A stretch of 64,000 nt of DNA, from NCBI RefSeq assembly GCF_018449575.1, contig NZ_JAAVUT010000006.1, forward strand, positions 124,001-188,000, given 5' to 3'. The position numbers and the translations under genes were made by a program. Each line of letters opens with the position of its first letter. The stretch's first letter is position 1. Shown here in pieces: positions 1 to 9,020 of the stretch. The notes under the pieces were generated by a model, which did no database searches, was not told where the DNA came from, and was given only the letters and a program-made list of their open reading frames with translations. The stretch comes from Sodalis sp. dw_96 (GTDB lineage: Bacteria > Pseudomonadota > Gammaproteobacteria > Enterobacterales > Enterobacteriaceae).

Positions 1-1878
1 CATATTGTTGCGCACCAGGGAAACCGCTGTGGCGCTGTCCCCCAGTTTCATCAAATCCTGCGCCAGGTTGCCCACGTCTGAAGGGGCGGACGGCGGCGTT
101 TGCGCCAGGGCATGCAGCGTGTTCAACGCCGCGGTGGGATTGCCCTGCTGCATATAGGCCTCGGCGCTGCTCATTTGTTCATTGAAGCTGACGCTGGCGG
201 CCAGGTCGCGCATCGCCCGGTTGCGGCGGTTCGCCGGTATGGAAGCCAGCAGTTGCGACGCGACGGACCAACGCTTGGTTTCACTGGCGAACAGGGCGGC
301 GGCATACAGGTTATCCGCCGGAGCGCCCGGCCGGACTGCGGCGGCCATCAGTGACTGTGCCTGGGCGCTGTCCCCCTGCCGTTGCAGAATGCGCGCCATA
401 TCCAGCCGGACCCAGATATTGGAGGGCTGTTTTTGCAACGCCTGCTGTAATAAGTTCAGCGCCCGCTGCGGATCCCCTGCCTGCAGCGCCTGAGCGGCCT
501 GCTGCCGCAACGGATCCACGTTGATTCCCGCATAAACTTTCGGACGCTTGTCCGCCGGGATGGTTTGCAATAACTGCTGCGCTTCGGCGCCTTTATGCTC
601 CTGCTGCAACGTGTAATACAGTCCCAGCTTGGCATCGGTATTCTGGTTATCTTTAGCGATGACGCCGCGATAGGTTTGTTCCGCCCCCGGCAGGTCGTTT
701 TTCCGGCGCTGCACGTCGGCGCGAAATAATTCCGCCGAGACGCCTTTGTCGCCTTCCGCCTGTGCCAGCGGTTCACTGAGGGCCAGGGCCGAGTTGAGAT
801 CGCCGGAGGTCACCGCACCCTTGGCCTTGCTCAGGGTGCCGTAGAAATGGGCATCTTTGGCCAAGGATGCCCACTGCGCGCTGTTGGGACCGCCCTGTTT
901 TACCGCCTGGTTCAGATAGTTTTCCGCCGCGGCGAAATCGCCGCCGCGCATGGCGATGTAACCCAATCCCGCCAGCGCGTCGCCGTCATTGGGGTTGGTG
1001 GTCAGCACCGCTTCAAACCGGCTGCGCGCCGCGGCGAGATCGCCGCTGTTAAGGGCGGTGTATCCCTGTCCCTTTTCCGCCCCGCCGACGCTTTGCTGGA
1101 AATGCGTGAGCACGCCGCTGTCATCGGGGTGGCGCTGTATATAACTATCATAGACGGCTTTGTCTTCCGGTTTCGGCGCCAACCAGATCAGCGCCTGGCG
1201 CAGCGCGCTGTCCGCTTCTTTGTTGCCGGCCGCCAGGGGCATCAACAGGCCGATCCCCTCCCGGCGGCTGCTTTCGTCGTAGGTCAGGATGCGGCCCAGG
1301 GCTACCTTGGCGGCATTGTCGGTGGGTTGCTGGCTCAAACGGTCCCGCAAACCGGCGATGGCTTCCGGCCGTGAAGCCGGTACGCCGGACAGCGTTTCGT
1401 AATACTCCACCGCCAGACTGTCCAAGGGTTTGTTTCCTTGAAATAGCGTGCGATAACTCTCTATCGCCCGGGCGGTATTGCCCTGGGCCGCCAATTGACG
1501 GGCATTAGCCAGCTGAGTGGGTGAAATGGCCTGCAGGACCTTGGCGTTGTCAAGATTTTGCAAGCGGGGATCGTTGGGGGAAACCGCCGCCAGCCTTTGC
1601 CGCCATTGCTGGGCCTGGGCCCGTTGGCCGCCGCTTTGGGCATACAGCGCCAGCAGGTAAAGCGCGTCGGCGTTGTTGCTGTCCACCGCCAGGATTTTTT
1701 GCAGTGATTCATCCGCCAGCTCGTTATGGGCTTTATCATGCCAATAGGCCGCCTGTTGCAGCAGGGCATTGATGGCAGGGCTGTTTTGGGCCGCCGTGGC
1801 TGTGGCGGAAAAGAACGACAGGCCCGCCAGGCCCGCCAGGCACAGCGTTCTGAATTCTTTTTTTATGTCCTGTTTCAT
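1..1878 (-). CDS. bcsC: Cellulose synthase outer-membrane channel/TPR subunit BcsC (N-terminal part, cut by window edge)
   Basis: The reading frame is open from an ATG at 1878 to the window edge, giving 626 codons of a protein that is usually about 1150-1300 residues. The N-terminus has a signal peptide (charged MKQDIKKEF, a hydrophobic LCLAGLAGLSFFSA stretch, then an alanine-rich cleavage region). The rest is tandem TPR-like helical repeats, which in this family form the periplasmic scaffold that guides the glucan chain; the C-terminal outer-membrane beta-barrel would lie beyond the window. I translated most of the visible part and found no frameshift. The start has an AGAGAAG ribosome site just upstream. 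It lies only 47 bases after bcsB in the same direction, so it is the last visible gene of the operon. The bcsZ cellulase that usually separates bcsB from bcsC is missing here. Confidence 0.93.
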   Translation of the reverse strand, partial: MKQDIKKEFRTLCLAGLAGLSFFSATATAAQNSPAINALLQQAAYWHDKAHNELADESLQKILAVDSNNADALYLLALYAQSGGQRAQAQQWRQRLAAVSPNDPRLQNLDNAKVLQAISPTQLANARQLAAQGNTARAIESYRTLFQGNKPLDSLAVEYYETLSGVPASRPEAIAGLRDRLSQQPTDNAAKVALGRILTYDESSRREGIGLLMPLAAGNKEADSALRQALIWLAPKPEDKAVYDSYIQRHPDDSGVLTHFQQSVGGAEKGQGYTALNSGDLAAARSRFEAVLTTNPNDGDALAGLGYIAMRGGDFAAAENYLNQAVKQGGPNSAQWASLAKDAHFYGTLSKAKGAVTSGDLNSALALSEPLAQAEGDKGVSAELFRADVQRRKNDLPGAEQTYRGVIAKDNQNTDAKLGLYYTLQQEHKGAEAQQLLQTIPADKRPKVYAGINVDPLRQQAAQALQAGDPQRALNLLQQALQKQPSNIWVRLDMARILQRQGDSAQAQSLMAAAVRPGAPADNLYAAALFASETKRWSVASQLLASIPANRRNRAMRDLAASVSFNEQMSSAEAYMQQGNPTAALNTLHALAQTPPSAPSDVGNLAQDLMKLGDSATAVSLVRNNM

Positions 1879-1925
1879 CTTCTCTTACCCATATGGCCCA
1901 GTGGTGCGATACGTCTTGAAATAGG

Positions 1926-4460
1926 TTATTTATTGGCGCTGTTTGCCAGGCGCTTGGCTGAATGCCGTGCCAGCAGCACATACGCGCTGCTGCCGATGAC
2001 GATGGCAAACAACAGGCCGCATACCGAAAGAAAAATAATATGCTGGTTGGCATACCAGATAATCATCATGTACCAGGGCATCTCGCCGCGTGGGAATTGT
2101 GAACCGACAATGAAGCTCTTTACCCCGTTTTCGCTGTTGATGACCGCAATATCCCCGCGGATGCCCGCATTTATCGTTAATGACTGTAAATCGGTATTCA
2201 GCGAGGTAAGCTGGTCGCTGTCGGTAGCGGTCGCCATCACCACCAGGCGGTTACCGGGCCAGGGAGAAGGGAAACTTAAAAACCCCCGCCAGGCGTCCGT
2301 CGAGGCCAGATAGCGATCCGCTTCCACCCCTTGCCGGAAGAAATTGCCGGAGAAATAGCCCTTGAGCTTGTCCGTCAGGGTCTCTGCTTTGACCGACAGC
2401 AGTCCGTTGCGCATTTCAAAGGGCGAGCTCGCCAGCAGATCCCCAATCAAGGCGGTTTGTTTGAGGGAGGAGAAGGCCAGAATATCTTTATTCGCCAATT
2501 GGGCGTTGTCCCCCTGCAAACCAAGCCGTACTTCTACATGATTCAGGGGGATGCCGGTGGCGTTGCCGGCGCGGGCGGCCATGGCCAGCAGGGCGGCGAT
2601 TTCACCCGCCTCCGGCTTGGCGGGCAGCAGCATCACCGTCTCCGAAAAATCCGCCAGGCGGCTGAAGGGAAACGCCGCGCCGACGTAATATGACAGGTTG
2701 GGCAATAAGGTAAAATGGTGTGTCTTGCTCAAATCAATATAGGAATCGGGATCGATGCGGCTTTTGATATTGTTGCTGGTGAGCAGGCTGCACGGGGCAT
2801 CCGGTTTCGGTTGCAGCGAGAAGTAGAACTCCAGCTGGTTGTCGCCATAGATCAGGTAGGGCGACAACTGCAGGCTGTAGGATTCCTGGCGGGTATCGCC
2901 CCCCAGCTTATGCCAGGCGGTTTCCACCAGGCCGCGTTTATTGACCGAAAGGCTCCGTAGAAAGGTGCCGTTAAGGGTGATGCTCAGTTGGGAACGATCC
3001 TCGTCTATCCAGCTCTCGGTGGGAAAGCGGTAATCGATTTGTAACGGGAAAAAGTCGCCGTCCCACAGGAACAGATCCGGCGCCGCGCGAAAACCGATGC
3101 GAATGCCGTCGTGATATAAGCCGTTGACGGTAAGCGAGTCGGTATTTTGCGCCAAATCCTTTAGGTAGACCGGTTTGCTGGTATCAATCCAACGCGGGGC
3201 GTCATAGGGTTGCCGCAGCGGGATGCCCTGGGTGGTGACCTGAATAATGTCCTGCCGGGGAGGCAAGGGTGAAGAAATGGCGCGGTAAGCGGCCTGGCGC
3301 AATTCCTCGCTGTTACGTCCCACCACCAGCAACAGCTTGTAGACCGGATTCAGCGGGTTATCAATCATCTGCAGGGTCGGACCTGAGGCGGCGGGCAGGG
3401 TGATGTCGCCGATTTTCTCACCCGGCGCGCCGAACAGAATGCCGTTTTGCACCGGCAGTTCGTTCAAATGCACCGGAAAATTCACGTTGCGGTAATTCGA
3501 CAACAGACCGAAATAGGACGCCAGCATGGCGGCGGCGGTTACCGCCTCGGGCTTCACCGTCTGGCCGAAAATAAACGACACCGACGGGGATTGCATGGAC
3601 AACGGGTCGAAGAAGGGTCGGGGAAAATGGCTCAGATCGCGGCCGATGTCCAGTATCTGGCTGCTCAGCTGAATGCGGCTGGTGGGTAAGATGGTGACCC
3701 AATATTTGTCCGACTCGTTGCGATCGCACTGCAAGGTGTTTTCGTCGTTGACGCTGAAACTAAGGTTGTTGTCGCCTACCACCATGGCGGCGGGGATGTC
3801 CAATTGAAAGACGTTATCTACCGCATTGGCCTGATTGAGGGACACATTGCCGAGATCCTGTCCGTTAAGCGTCAGGCGCAGGCTGGTATCGCGGGCGGCT
3901 AGCTCCGGCGAGACTTTCAGCGCCAGGAATAATCGCGCGGTGGTGGCGACCTGATCCTGCGGCAGAGTGAAGACCACCCCCGACTGAAGCTGGCCGCCGC
4001 TTAAGGTCAAGCCATTGGGCTGCCCCATGGTGGCGACGCTGATGATTTCGTCCCTGATGGGGTTTATTTGAGCCGATTGGCTGTCCGCGGCCTGCCCGGC
4101 GCTATTGTCCTGGGGCGCGACGCTTATCACCGGCGGTGGAAAATCCATCGGCAATCCGCCCGCCGGGGTGCTGCCGCTATTGCCCGCCGAGGCCGCCCTC
4201 TCCGGCTGCAGGGTAGTGCCGGCGGAAGACTGGGCAGGATTGGCCGTTGCGGCGTCCGCCCCACCCTGATCATCAGTGCTGCTTGGCGGCGAAGCCTGCG
4301 CCCCGGCCGGCACCGGCAGGGGGGGCAATCGATAAACCGGTTTCCCCGGCGCGGCGTTAGTCTCCGCATACGCCGGATTGATTGAGGCCAAAACGCATAG
4401 GCCTTCCATGAATGCGATAACCACCAAAAAATGGGCAATCTTCCCTATACGCTTTGGCAT
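1926..4460 (-). CDS. bcsB: Cellulose synthase regulatory/periplasmic subunit BcsB
   Basis: This 844-residue protein starts with a signal peptide that ends near AYA-ET (about residue 33). A low-complexity Pro/Ser/Ala/Gly-rich linker follows to about residue 130, then the periplasmic carbohydrate-binding and flavodoxin-like domains of the BcsB family. A single C-terminal membrane helix (around IIFLSVCGLLFAIVIGSSAY, about residues 805-830) anchors it to BcsA. In the family BcsB sits on the periplasmic face of the inner membrane and is required for BcsA activity. It is somewhat longer than the roughly 780 residues common for the family, mostly because of the linker. It follows bcsA after 17 bases, consistent with co-transcription. 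Confidence 0.95.
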   Translation of the reverse strand: MPKRIGKIAHFLVVIAFMEGLCVLASINPAYAETNAAPGKPVYRLPPLPVPAGAQASPPSSTDDQGGADAATANPAQSSAGTTLQPERAASAGNSGSTPAGGLPMDFPPPVISVAPQDNSAGQAADSQSAQINPIRDEIISVATMGQPNGLTLSGGQLQSGVVFTLPQDQVATTARLFLALKVSPELAARDTSLRLTLNGQDLGNVSLNQANAVDNVFQLDIPAAMVVGDNNLSFSVNDENTLQCDRNESDKYWVTILPTSRIQLSSQILDIGRDLSHFPRPFFDPLSMQSPSVSFIFGQTVKPEAVTAAAMLASYFGLLSNYRNVNFPVHLNELPVQNGILFGAPGEKIGDITLPAASGPTLQMIDNPLNPVYKLLLVVGRNSEELRQAAYRAISSPLPPRQDIIQVTTQGIPLRQPYDAPRWIDTSKPVYLKDLAQNTDSLTVNGLYHDGIRIGFRAAPDLFLWDGDFFPLQIDYRFPTESWIDEDRSQLSITLNGTFLRSLSVNKRGLVETAWHKLGGDTRQESYSLQLSPYLIYGDNQLEFYFSLQPKPDAPCSLLTSNNIKSRIDPDSYIDLSKTHHFTLLPNLSYYVGAAFPFSRLADFSETVMLLPAKPEAGEIAALLAMAARAGNATGIPLNHVEVRLGLQGDNAQLANKDILAFSSLKQTALIGDLLASSPFEMRNGLLSVKAETLTDKLKGYFSGNFFRQGVEADRYLASTDAWRGFLSFPSPWPGNRLVVMATATDSDQLTSLNTDLQSLTINAGIRGDIAVINSENGVKSFIVGSQFPRGEMPWYMMIIWYANQHIIFLSVCGLLFAIVIGSSAYVLLARHSAKRLANSANK

Positions 4461-4477
4461 TCGATTTATTTTCCGAG

Positions 4478-6577
4478 TTATGTCGCTTCGCCAGGCCCGG
4501 AGGACTTGGCATTCTTTCTTTTTTGGCCGCGTTCTTTCCAGGTGTTATAAAACAGTTCGAAAACACAACGAACAATGCTGGCAAAAGAGTGCAACGGGCG
4601 ATCGCGCGGATACGGCGGCACTATCCAGGCATCCGCCCGTGCCAGGACCACCCGCACCAGTTCACGCCTTTTTTCCAGCGGCATCTCTTCAAACATCACG
4701 CGAATGGTATTGGCATCAGCGTCGATAAGGCTAACGGGAATACACACGCCGCCGGATTGGAGCAGCAATTCAACTTCCTCTATGCGGTCGCGCTGATAGC
4801 GATCGTCCGGGGTGACCAGTTTTACCCCGCCCATGGAGAGATCCAGCGTTTCGGTACGGGCGGAGATGCCGCTGGCGAAGTGAATAATGGCCGGTATTTT
4901 TACATCAATGCGGATGGTCTTACGGACCTGGCGCGTTTCCTTGGCAACGGCTATCGCCGCCAGCAAAATGATCACACTAAGGGATGCCCAGACGACGTTG
5001 AGCAGGATAACGCGCGGATCGACATTGAAGTAATCGTGCATCACCGCGCGCACAATGCCGGCGGCGATGCCCAGCCCCAGGAGAACCGCCACGATCAGAT
5101 GAGGTTTGACAATATGGAAGTCGAAAAAGCCGACATCCAGCAGACCGCCTTTATCGGTGACGTTAAACTTGCCGTGCTTGGGGGAAATCAAGGTCAGCAC
5201 CGTTGGGATGATGAGATGGAACGCCATCACCGTTTCATAAATTTCTCCCCAGAAGGCATAGCGGAAGCGGCCGTTCATGCGGGAGTTGATGTAGATGGCC
5301 AAAAACAGATGAGGCAGCACATAGGCAAAGATGGTACTGGCCGACGAGGCAATAATATTTTGGTTAAACAGTAAATAGGCCAGCGGCGCGGTCAGAAATA
5401 CCACTCGCGGCAAACCATACTGGAAATGCAGCATGGCGTTGAGATAACACAAACGTTGCTGCCATTTCAGCCCCCGGCCGAACAGCGGGTTATCCATACG
5501 GAAAATTTGCGTCATGCCTTTGGCCCAACGGGTACGCTGGACAACATGCAGTCCCAGGCGTTCGGTGGCGAGGCCGGCCGCCAACGGCACCGACAAAAAC
5601 GCGGAGTTCCAGCCCAGGCGTTGCAGTTTAAGCGCCGTATGGGCGTCTTCGGTAACGGTTTCCACCGCAAAGCCGCCGATCTCCTCCAGCGCGCTGCGAC
5701 GGATGACCGCGCAGGAACCGCAAAAAAACGTCGCGTTCCAGTTGTCGTTGCCCTGCTGCACCGGTCCGTAGAACAGCGCCCCTTCATTGGGGATGTCACG
5801 GGCCGCAGACAGGTTGCGCTCAAAGGGATCAGGGGAGTAGAAGTAGTGAGGGGTCTGGATCAGCGCCAGGCGATCATCGATGAGAAAACTGCCCATGGTG
5901 GACTGGAGAAAACCTCGGGTGGCGACATGGTCGCAGTCGAACACGCAGATGAATTCGCCCTTGGTAATGGTCATGGCGTGATTAAGGTTTCCCGCCTTGG
6001 CATGCTTATTGTCGCTGCGGGTGATGTATCCCACCCCGGCATCGGCGGCGAACACCGCGAATTCACTGCGTTTACCGTCGTCGAGAATATAGATTTTCAT
6101 TTTATCGCGCGGATAATCGATGCACTGCGCCGCCAGCACCGTGTCCCGTACCACGTCAAGACTTTCGTTGTAGGACGGCACGTAGACATCCACGCTAGGC
6201 CATGACGCCGTATCGTCCGGCATCGGTTCGATTTTCCGTTTCAATGGCCAGGTGGTCTGCAAATAGCCCAGCACCAAAATAAGCCAGGCGTATAACTCCG
6301 CAATAAATAAGCCGATCCCCAGCCCCGCCTCAATCACCGAATTGAAATGCAGTGTTTCAGTGGCGCGCCAATAGATGTAGCGGGTGGACATCAAAAATGA
6401 CATCACCACCATAATGACGCTCACCAGATGGCTTTTACTGACGCCCAGCAGCAGCAGCAGCCCGATGCTCAGCAGGCCGAAAACGTACTGCTTGTCACTG
6501 TCCATGGGGGTGATGATGATCACCACCGCGAGAGGGAGCAACAATAACAGTAGAAAGGTGAATATCAGCTTATTCAT
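4478..6577 (-). CDS. bcsA: Cellulose synthase catalytic subunit BcsA (UDP-forming)
   Basis: This is a 699-residue GT2 inner-membrane glycosyltransferase that polymerises UDP-glucose into beta-1,4-glucan. Visible motifs are DDG (166-168), DCD (214-216), TED (309-311) and QRTRW (347-351), the complete D,D,D,QxxRW set, plus the gating-loop motif FNVTDKGG (471-478). A C-terminal PilZ domain carries RKTIR (552-556) and DLSMGG (579-584), the two c-di-GMP-binding motifs, so allosteric activation by c-di-GMP is expected. Hydrophobic helices flank the catalytic domain (residues 1-110 and about 380-550). It lacks the long N-terminal extension of E. coli BcsA (872 residues), so it resembles the shorter BcsA type. 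It sits 15 bases after bcsQ. Confidence 0.97.
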   Translation of the reverse strand: MNKLIFTFLLLLLLPLAVVIIITPMDSDKQYVFGLLSIGLLLLLGVSKSHLVSVIMVVMSFLMSTRYIYWRATETLHFNSVIEAGLGIGLFIAELYAWLILVLGYLQTTWPLKRKIEPMPDDTASWPSVDVYVPSYNESLDVVRDTVLAAQCIDYPRDKMKIYILDDGKRSEFAVFAADAGVGYITRSDNKHAKAGNLNHAMTITKGEFICVFDCDHVATRGFLQSTMGSFLIDDRLALIQTPHYFYSPDPFERNLSAARDIPNEGALFYGPVQQGNDNWNATFFCGSCAVIRRSALEEIGGFAVETVTEDAHTALKLQRLGWNSAFLSVPLAAGLATERLGLHVVQRTRWAKGMTQIFRMDNPLFGRGLKWQQRLCYLNAMLHFQYGLPRVVFLTAPLAYLLFNQNIIASSASTIFAYVLPHLFLAIYINSRMNGRFRYAFWGEIYETVMAFHLIIPTVLTLISPKHGKFNVTDKGGLLDVGFFDFHIVKPHLIVAVLLGLGIAAGIVRAVMHDYFNVDPRVILLNVVWASLSVIILLAAIAVAKETRQVRKTIRIDVKIPAIIHFASGISARTETLDLSMGGVKLVTPDDRYQRDRIEEVELLLQSGGVCIPVSLIDADANTIRVMFEEMPLEKRRELVRVVLARADAWIVPPYPRDRPLHSFASIVRCVFELFYNTWKERGQKRKNAKSSGPGEAT

Positions 6578-6592
6578 TCCTGGGCCCGTCTA

Positions 6593-7396
6593 TCAATTGA
6601 TGCCTTGATTGGGCGCGGCGTAAAACTCCCCGTCACCAATTTTCACCCCGACAATAGCGGCGACCTTTTTACTAATCAGTTCAATATCGAAGGCAGCAGC
6701 GGAAACCGGGCTGAATTCGATGATGGAGCGCTGGGACGCATTGGCTTCCGGCACACACTCATCCCGATGAATAATGCCTAATAATCTGTCCCCCAGCCGT
6801 TGCTCAAAAAATTGGGAGACGTCGCGGCTCAGATTCCGCCGCATATCGCTTTGGTTGACGACATAATATTCGCCGAGCCGGTTATTCATCGCCGAGCCGA
6901 GGAATTTATGGTTTTCCATTTGCGGCAACAGCGATAACGAGGCGGTATCCGCCAGCATCACCACGATATGCAGATCCGCCAGGTTTTTTGCCGCTTTCAG
7001 CGCCGGAACCGGGCCGGGGGGAAAGTCGGCGATAATCACCAGACCGGGGTAATTTAAAACCGTATTCAACCCGCGCTGTAGGAAATGGGGGTCATGCGTT
7101 ATCGCATTTTCAAACGCCAGCCGCTCTTCCTCCTCCACCTCGCCATAGGGTAAAACAAACAAATTGGCATCCGCTTTAAGGATAAATTGGCTCCAATCTA
7201 CCGCCGTGGTTGCCTGGGCCACGTAACCGCGGGTATCGGAGATAGGGACGCCAAAATGTAAACGCAACGCGTTCTGCACATCAAAATCGATGACCAGCAC
7301 CTTGCTGCCGCTGCGGGCAAGCGCATACGCAAGGTTGGCGCTGACGGTCGTTTTTCCTACCCCACCCTTAGGCGAACAGACACACACTAACGGCAT
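6593..7396 (-). CDS. bcsQ: Cellulose biosynthesis ParA/MinD-like ATPase BcsQ
   Basis: The protein has 267 residues with a deviant Walker A motif (PKGGVGKTT, residues 9-17) and a downstream IIADFPPG segment in the Walker B position, as in the MinD/ParA family. BcsQ is a cytoplasmic ATPase that in enteric bacteria is needed for assembly or polar localisation of the cellulose synthase. Its start overlaps the end of the upstream BcsR/BcsO-like gene by 10 bases, and bcsA begins 15 bases after its stop, so the three are probably translationally coupled. The full family length and intact nucleotide-binding loop suggest a functional protein. Confidence 0.93.
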   Translation of the reverse strand: MPLVCVCSPKGGVGKTTVSANLAYALARSGSKVLVIDFDVQNALRLHFGVPISDTRGYVAQATTAVDWSQFILKADANLFVLPYGEVEEEERLAFENAITHDPHFLQRGLNTVLNYPGLVIIADFPPGPVPALKAAKNLADLHIVVMLADTASLSLLPQMENHKFLGSAMNNRLGEYYVVNQSDMRRNLSRDVSQFFEQRLGDRLLGIIHRDECVPEANASQRSIIEFSPVSAAAFDIELISKKVAAIVGVKIGDGEFYAAPNQGIN

Positions 7397-8229
7397 AAAG
7401 CGATATTCTCTAAAAGGAGTGAAAGAGGCATATCCCGGCCAGGTACAACCCCGGTGGTGAGTTGGGACTTGCGGTTGAATAAATTATTGAAGCGCTTCTC
7501 TTGGGCCGGGGCGGCGGCGGGCCCGCGGCGACCCATGCTGTCGAAAATCGATGCGCCGGCTGCGGGCTGCGGGCGCCCGTTATTCTCATACATGGGTGAG
7601 GCCGGGGCGGGGGCGGGCTCGTGGCGGCCAATGCTGTCGAAAATCGATGCGCCGGCGGCGACTGGCGTATGCCCGTTATCACTGCGCAAGGGTGATGCCG
7701 GGGCGGCGGCGGGCTCGCGGCGCGCGGTGGCGTTTACATCCGTTGGCCCGGCGATGGGGAGCCCGCGACCGACGCCGTCCAGGATTGACGGCCTGGAAAC
7801 AGGCTGTCCCTGACCAGGGCCGTTTAAAGGCGAAGACACTGCCGCCAGCATTTCATTGGCCGCATAACCGGCACCCTGCTCGGAGGAAAGGACTTTGCTG
7901 ACAGCGGCCATCAGCGGCGAGGCGTAGGCGGCGGCCGGCGTAACCGGCGCCTCATTTTTTCCGGCGTTCTGCGAAGGTTGCACGGCCGCCGGTTTATCAA
8001 AGGCCGAGGCAATGAATTCTTTATTGGAAACCTGAACCGGTACGGGCTGGGTGGTTAGTCCCTGCTCCAAAGGATGAAACGGCTCGTCGGCCGCGGCTAT
8101 TTGTTTTAGGATGGCCCAATTATGTGGCGTGTTATGAGGATTATTTTCGGTGATTTCTTTGTAATCAATGCCTTCCAAATTTAATTTTTCTTTAAACCGC
8201 TTAATGTCATCATAATTATTCATTTTCAA
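7387..8229 (-). CDS. BcsR-type N-terminal domain with Pro/Ala-rich repeat tail (BcsO/BcsP-like)
   Basis: This 280-residue first gene of the cellulose operon has two parts. Residues 1-45 resemble the small protein BcsR: a DDI..FKEKLNLEGIDYKEI segment corresponds to E. coli BcsR NDIVALKQAFSLPDIDYADI by remembered sequence. The rest is low-complexity Pro/Ala/Gly-rich sequence with three copies of a short motif, S-I-(L/F)-D-(G/S)-x-G-R, each followed by a PAPA-like stretch. Such BcsR-plus-proline-rich proteins are known as BcsO or BcsP in other Bcs systems and are thought to be cytoplasmic accessory subunits that interact with BcsQ and BcsA. The start has a clear GAGGTTG ribosome site. The overlap with bcsQ supports coupled translation. 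The exact family name is uncertain. Confidence 0.8.
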   Translation of the reverse strand: MKMNNYDDIKRFKEKLNLEGIDYKEITENNPHNTPHNWAILKQIAAADEPFHPLEQGLTTQPVPVQVSNKEFIASAFDKPAAVQPSQNAGKNEAPVTPAAAYASPLMAAVSKVLSSEQGAGYAANEMLAAVSSPLNGPGQGQPVSRPSILDGVGRGLPIAGPTDVNATARREPAAAPASPLRSDNGHTPVAAGASIFDSIGRHEPAPAPASPMYENNGRPQPAAGASIFDSMGRRGPAAAPAQEKRFNNLFNRKSQLTTGVVPGRDMPLSLLLENIALCR

Positions 8230-8762
8230 CCTCGTAGGTTAAATTTGCACGGCATCCTGCCGAGGCGTCTTTGCAGTTAAGAAAGATGACACCGGTCGGC
8301 TAAGCGAGTCTTTTTGTTGGTCTAGATAATGGATATAACAGATCTAAAGATAAACTAATACATGTCTCATTTTTTTACAAAATTAAATCCGCTGAAACAC
8401 ACCATGTCGCGTTATCCTCAAATCTGTCTTTTCTTTGATTGGCGAGTAAAAAGCATTATTTATCATGATGAAATTAGGCCATCGCAAATATAACCGATAT
8501 TGTGAGCAAAATGTCATTGTCTGCGCGCTTTTTATCACCACCCTGAAAGACGTCGCGCAATGTTAAGGAAAAAGAGCCGATTTGGACCCGATTGCAAGGC
8601 ATCTTTTCCCGTGTTCCCGTTTTGCATCGGCGCGTTCATCCCTGGAAAAGCGGTTGGTTGTTCCGGCTCCGGCGCAAGTTGGGTTATCCGGGCCAACGAC
8701 GACATCAAAGTTTACGCTAACGCAGCATAATCGCATGCGTAATGTCAACTTTGGCGGTGTCT
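8230..8762. promoter_or_regulatory. Divergent control region between the bcs operon and the phosphodiesterase gene
   Basis: About 530 bases lie between the divergent starts. The left half is AT-rich and should hold the bcs operon promoter; the bcsO-like gene has a GAGGTTG site next to its ATG. I could not assign -35/-10 boxes or operators with confidence. No RNA gene, terminator or convincing coding sequence was seen. Confidence 0.5.
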
Positions 8763-9020
8763 ATGGCTAATACGCATGATTGGAACGAAATGCTTGTTTT
8801 AAAGAACAAATTACGGCAAGAGTTAGTATATATTAATATACATATCTTTACCTATAGACTCGAGCGGCAATCTACGTTGTCAAACATGTTGAATCATCTG
8901 GCGATGCCCCCGGTACGTCGTGCTGAAATCCCCCGGTGGGTGAATGTCATGGTGTGTGCGGCGAAGCTGAAGGATTTCTTTGGAGAACAGTTTGCGGATC
9001 AGACGCTCATTAACGATTAA
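8763..9020 (+). CDS. Hypothetical small protein overlapping the start of the phosphodiesterase gene
   Basis: The open frame gives 85 residues from ATG 8763, or 92 from 8742. It is not recognised. The composition is mixed hydrophobic and basic with no signal peptide or membrane helix, for example a helical-looking LVLKNKLRQELVYI stretch. Its last 41 bases overlap the TTG start of the downstream phosphodiesterase gene in another frame, and the ribosome site of that gene lies inside it, so it could serve translational coupling. The ribosome site of this ORF (GGCGGT) is weak. It may be a real leader protein or a chance ORF. Confidence 0.35.
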   Translation: MANTHDWNEMLVLKNKLRQELVYINIHIFTYRLERQSTLSNMLNHLAMPPVRRAEIPRWVNVMVCAAKLKDFFGEQFADQTLIND

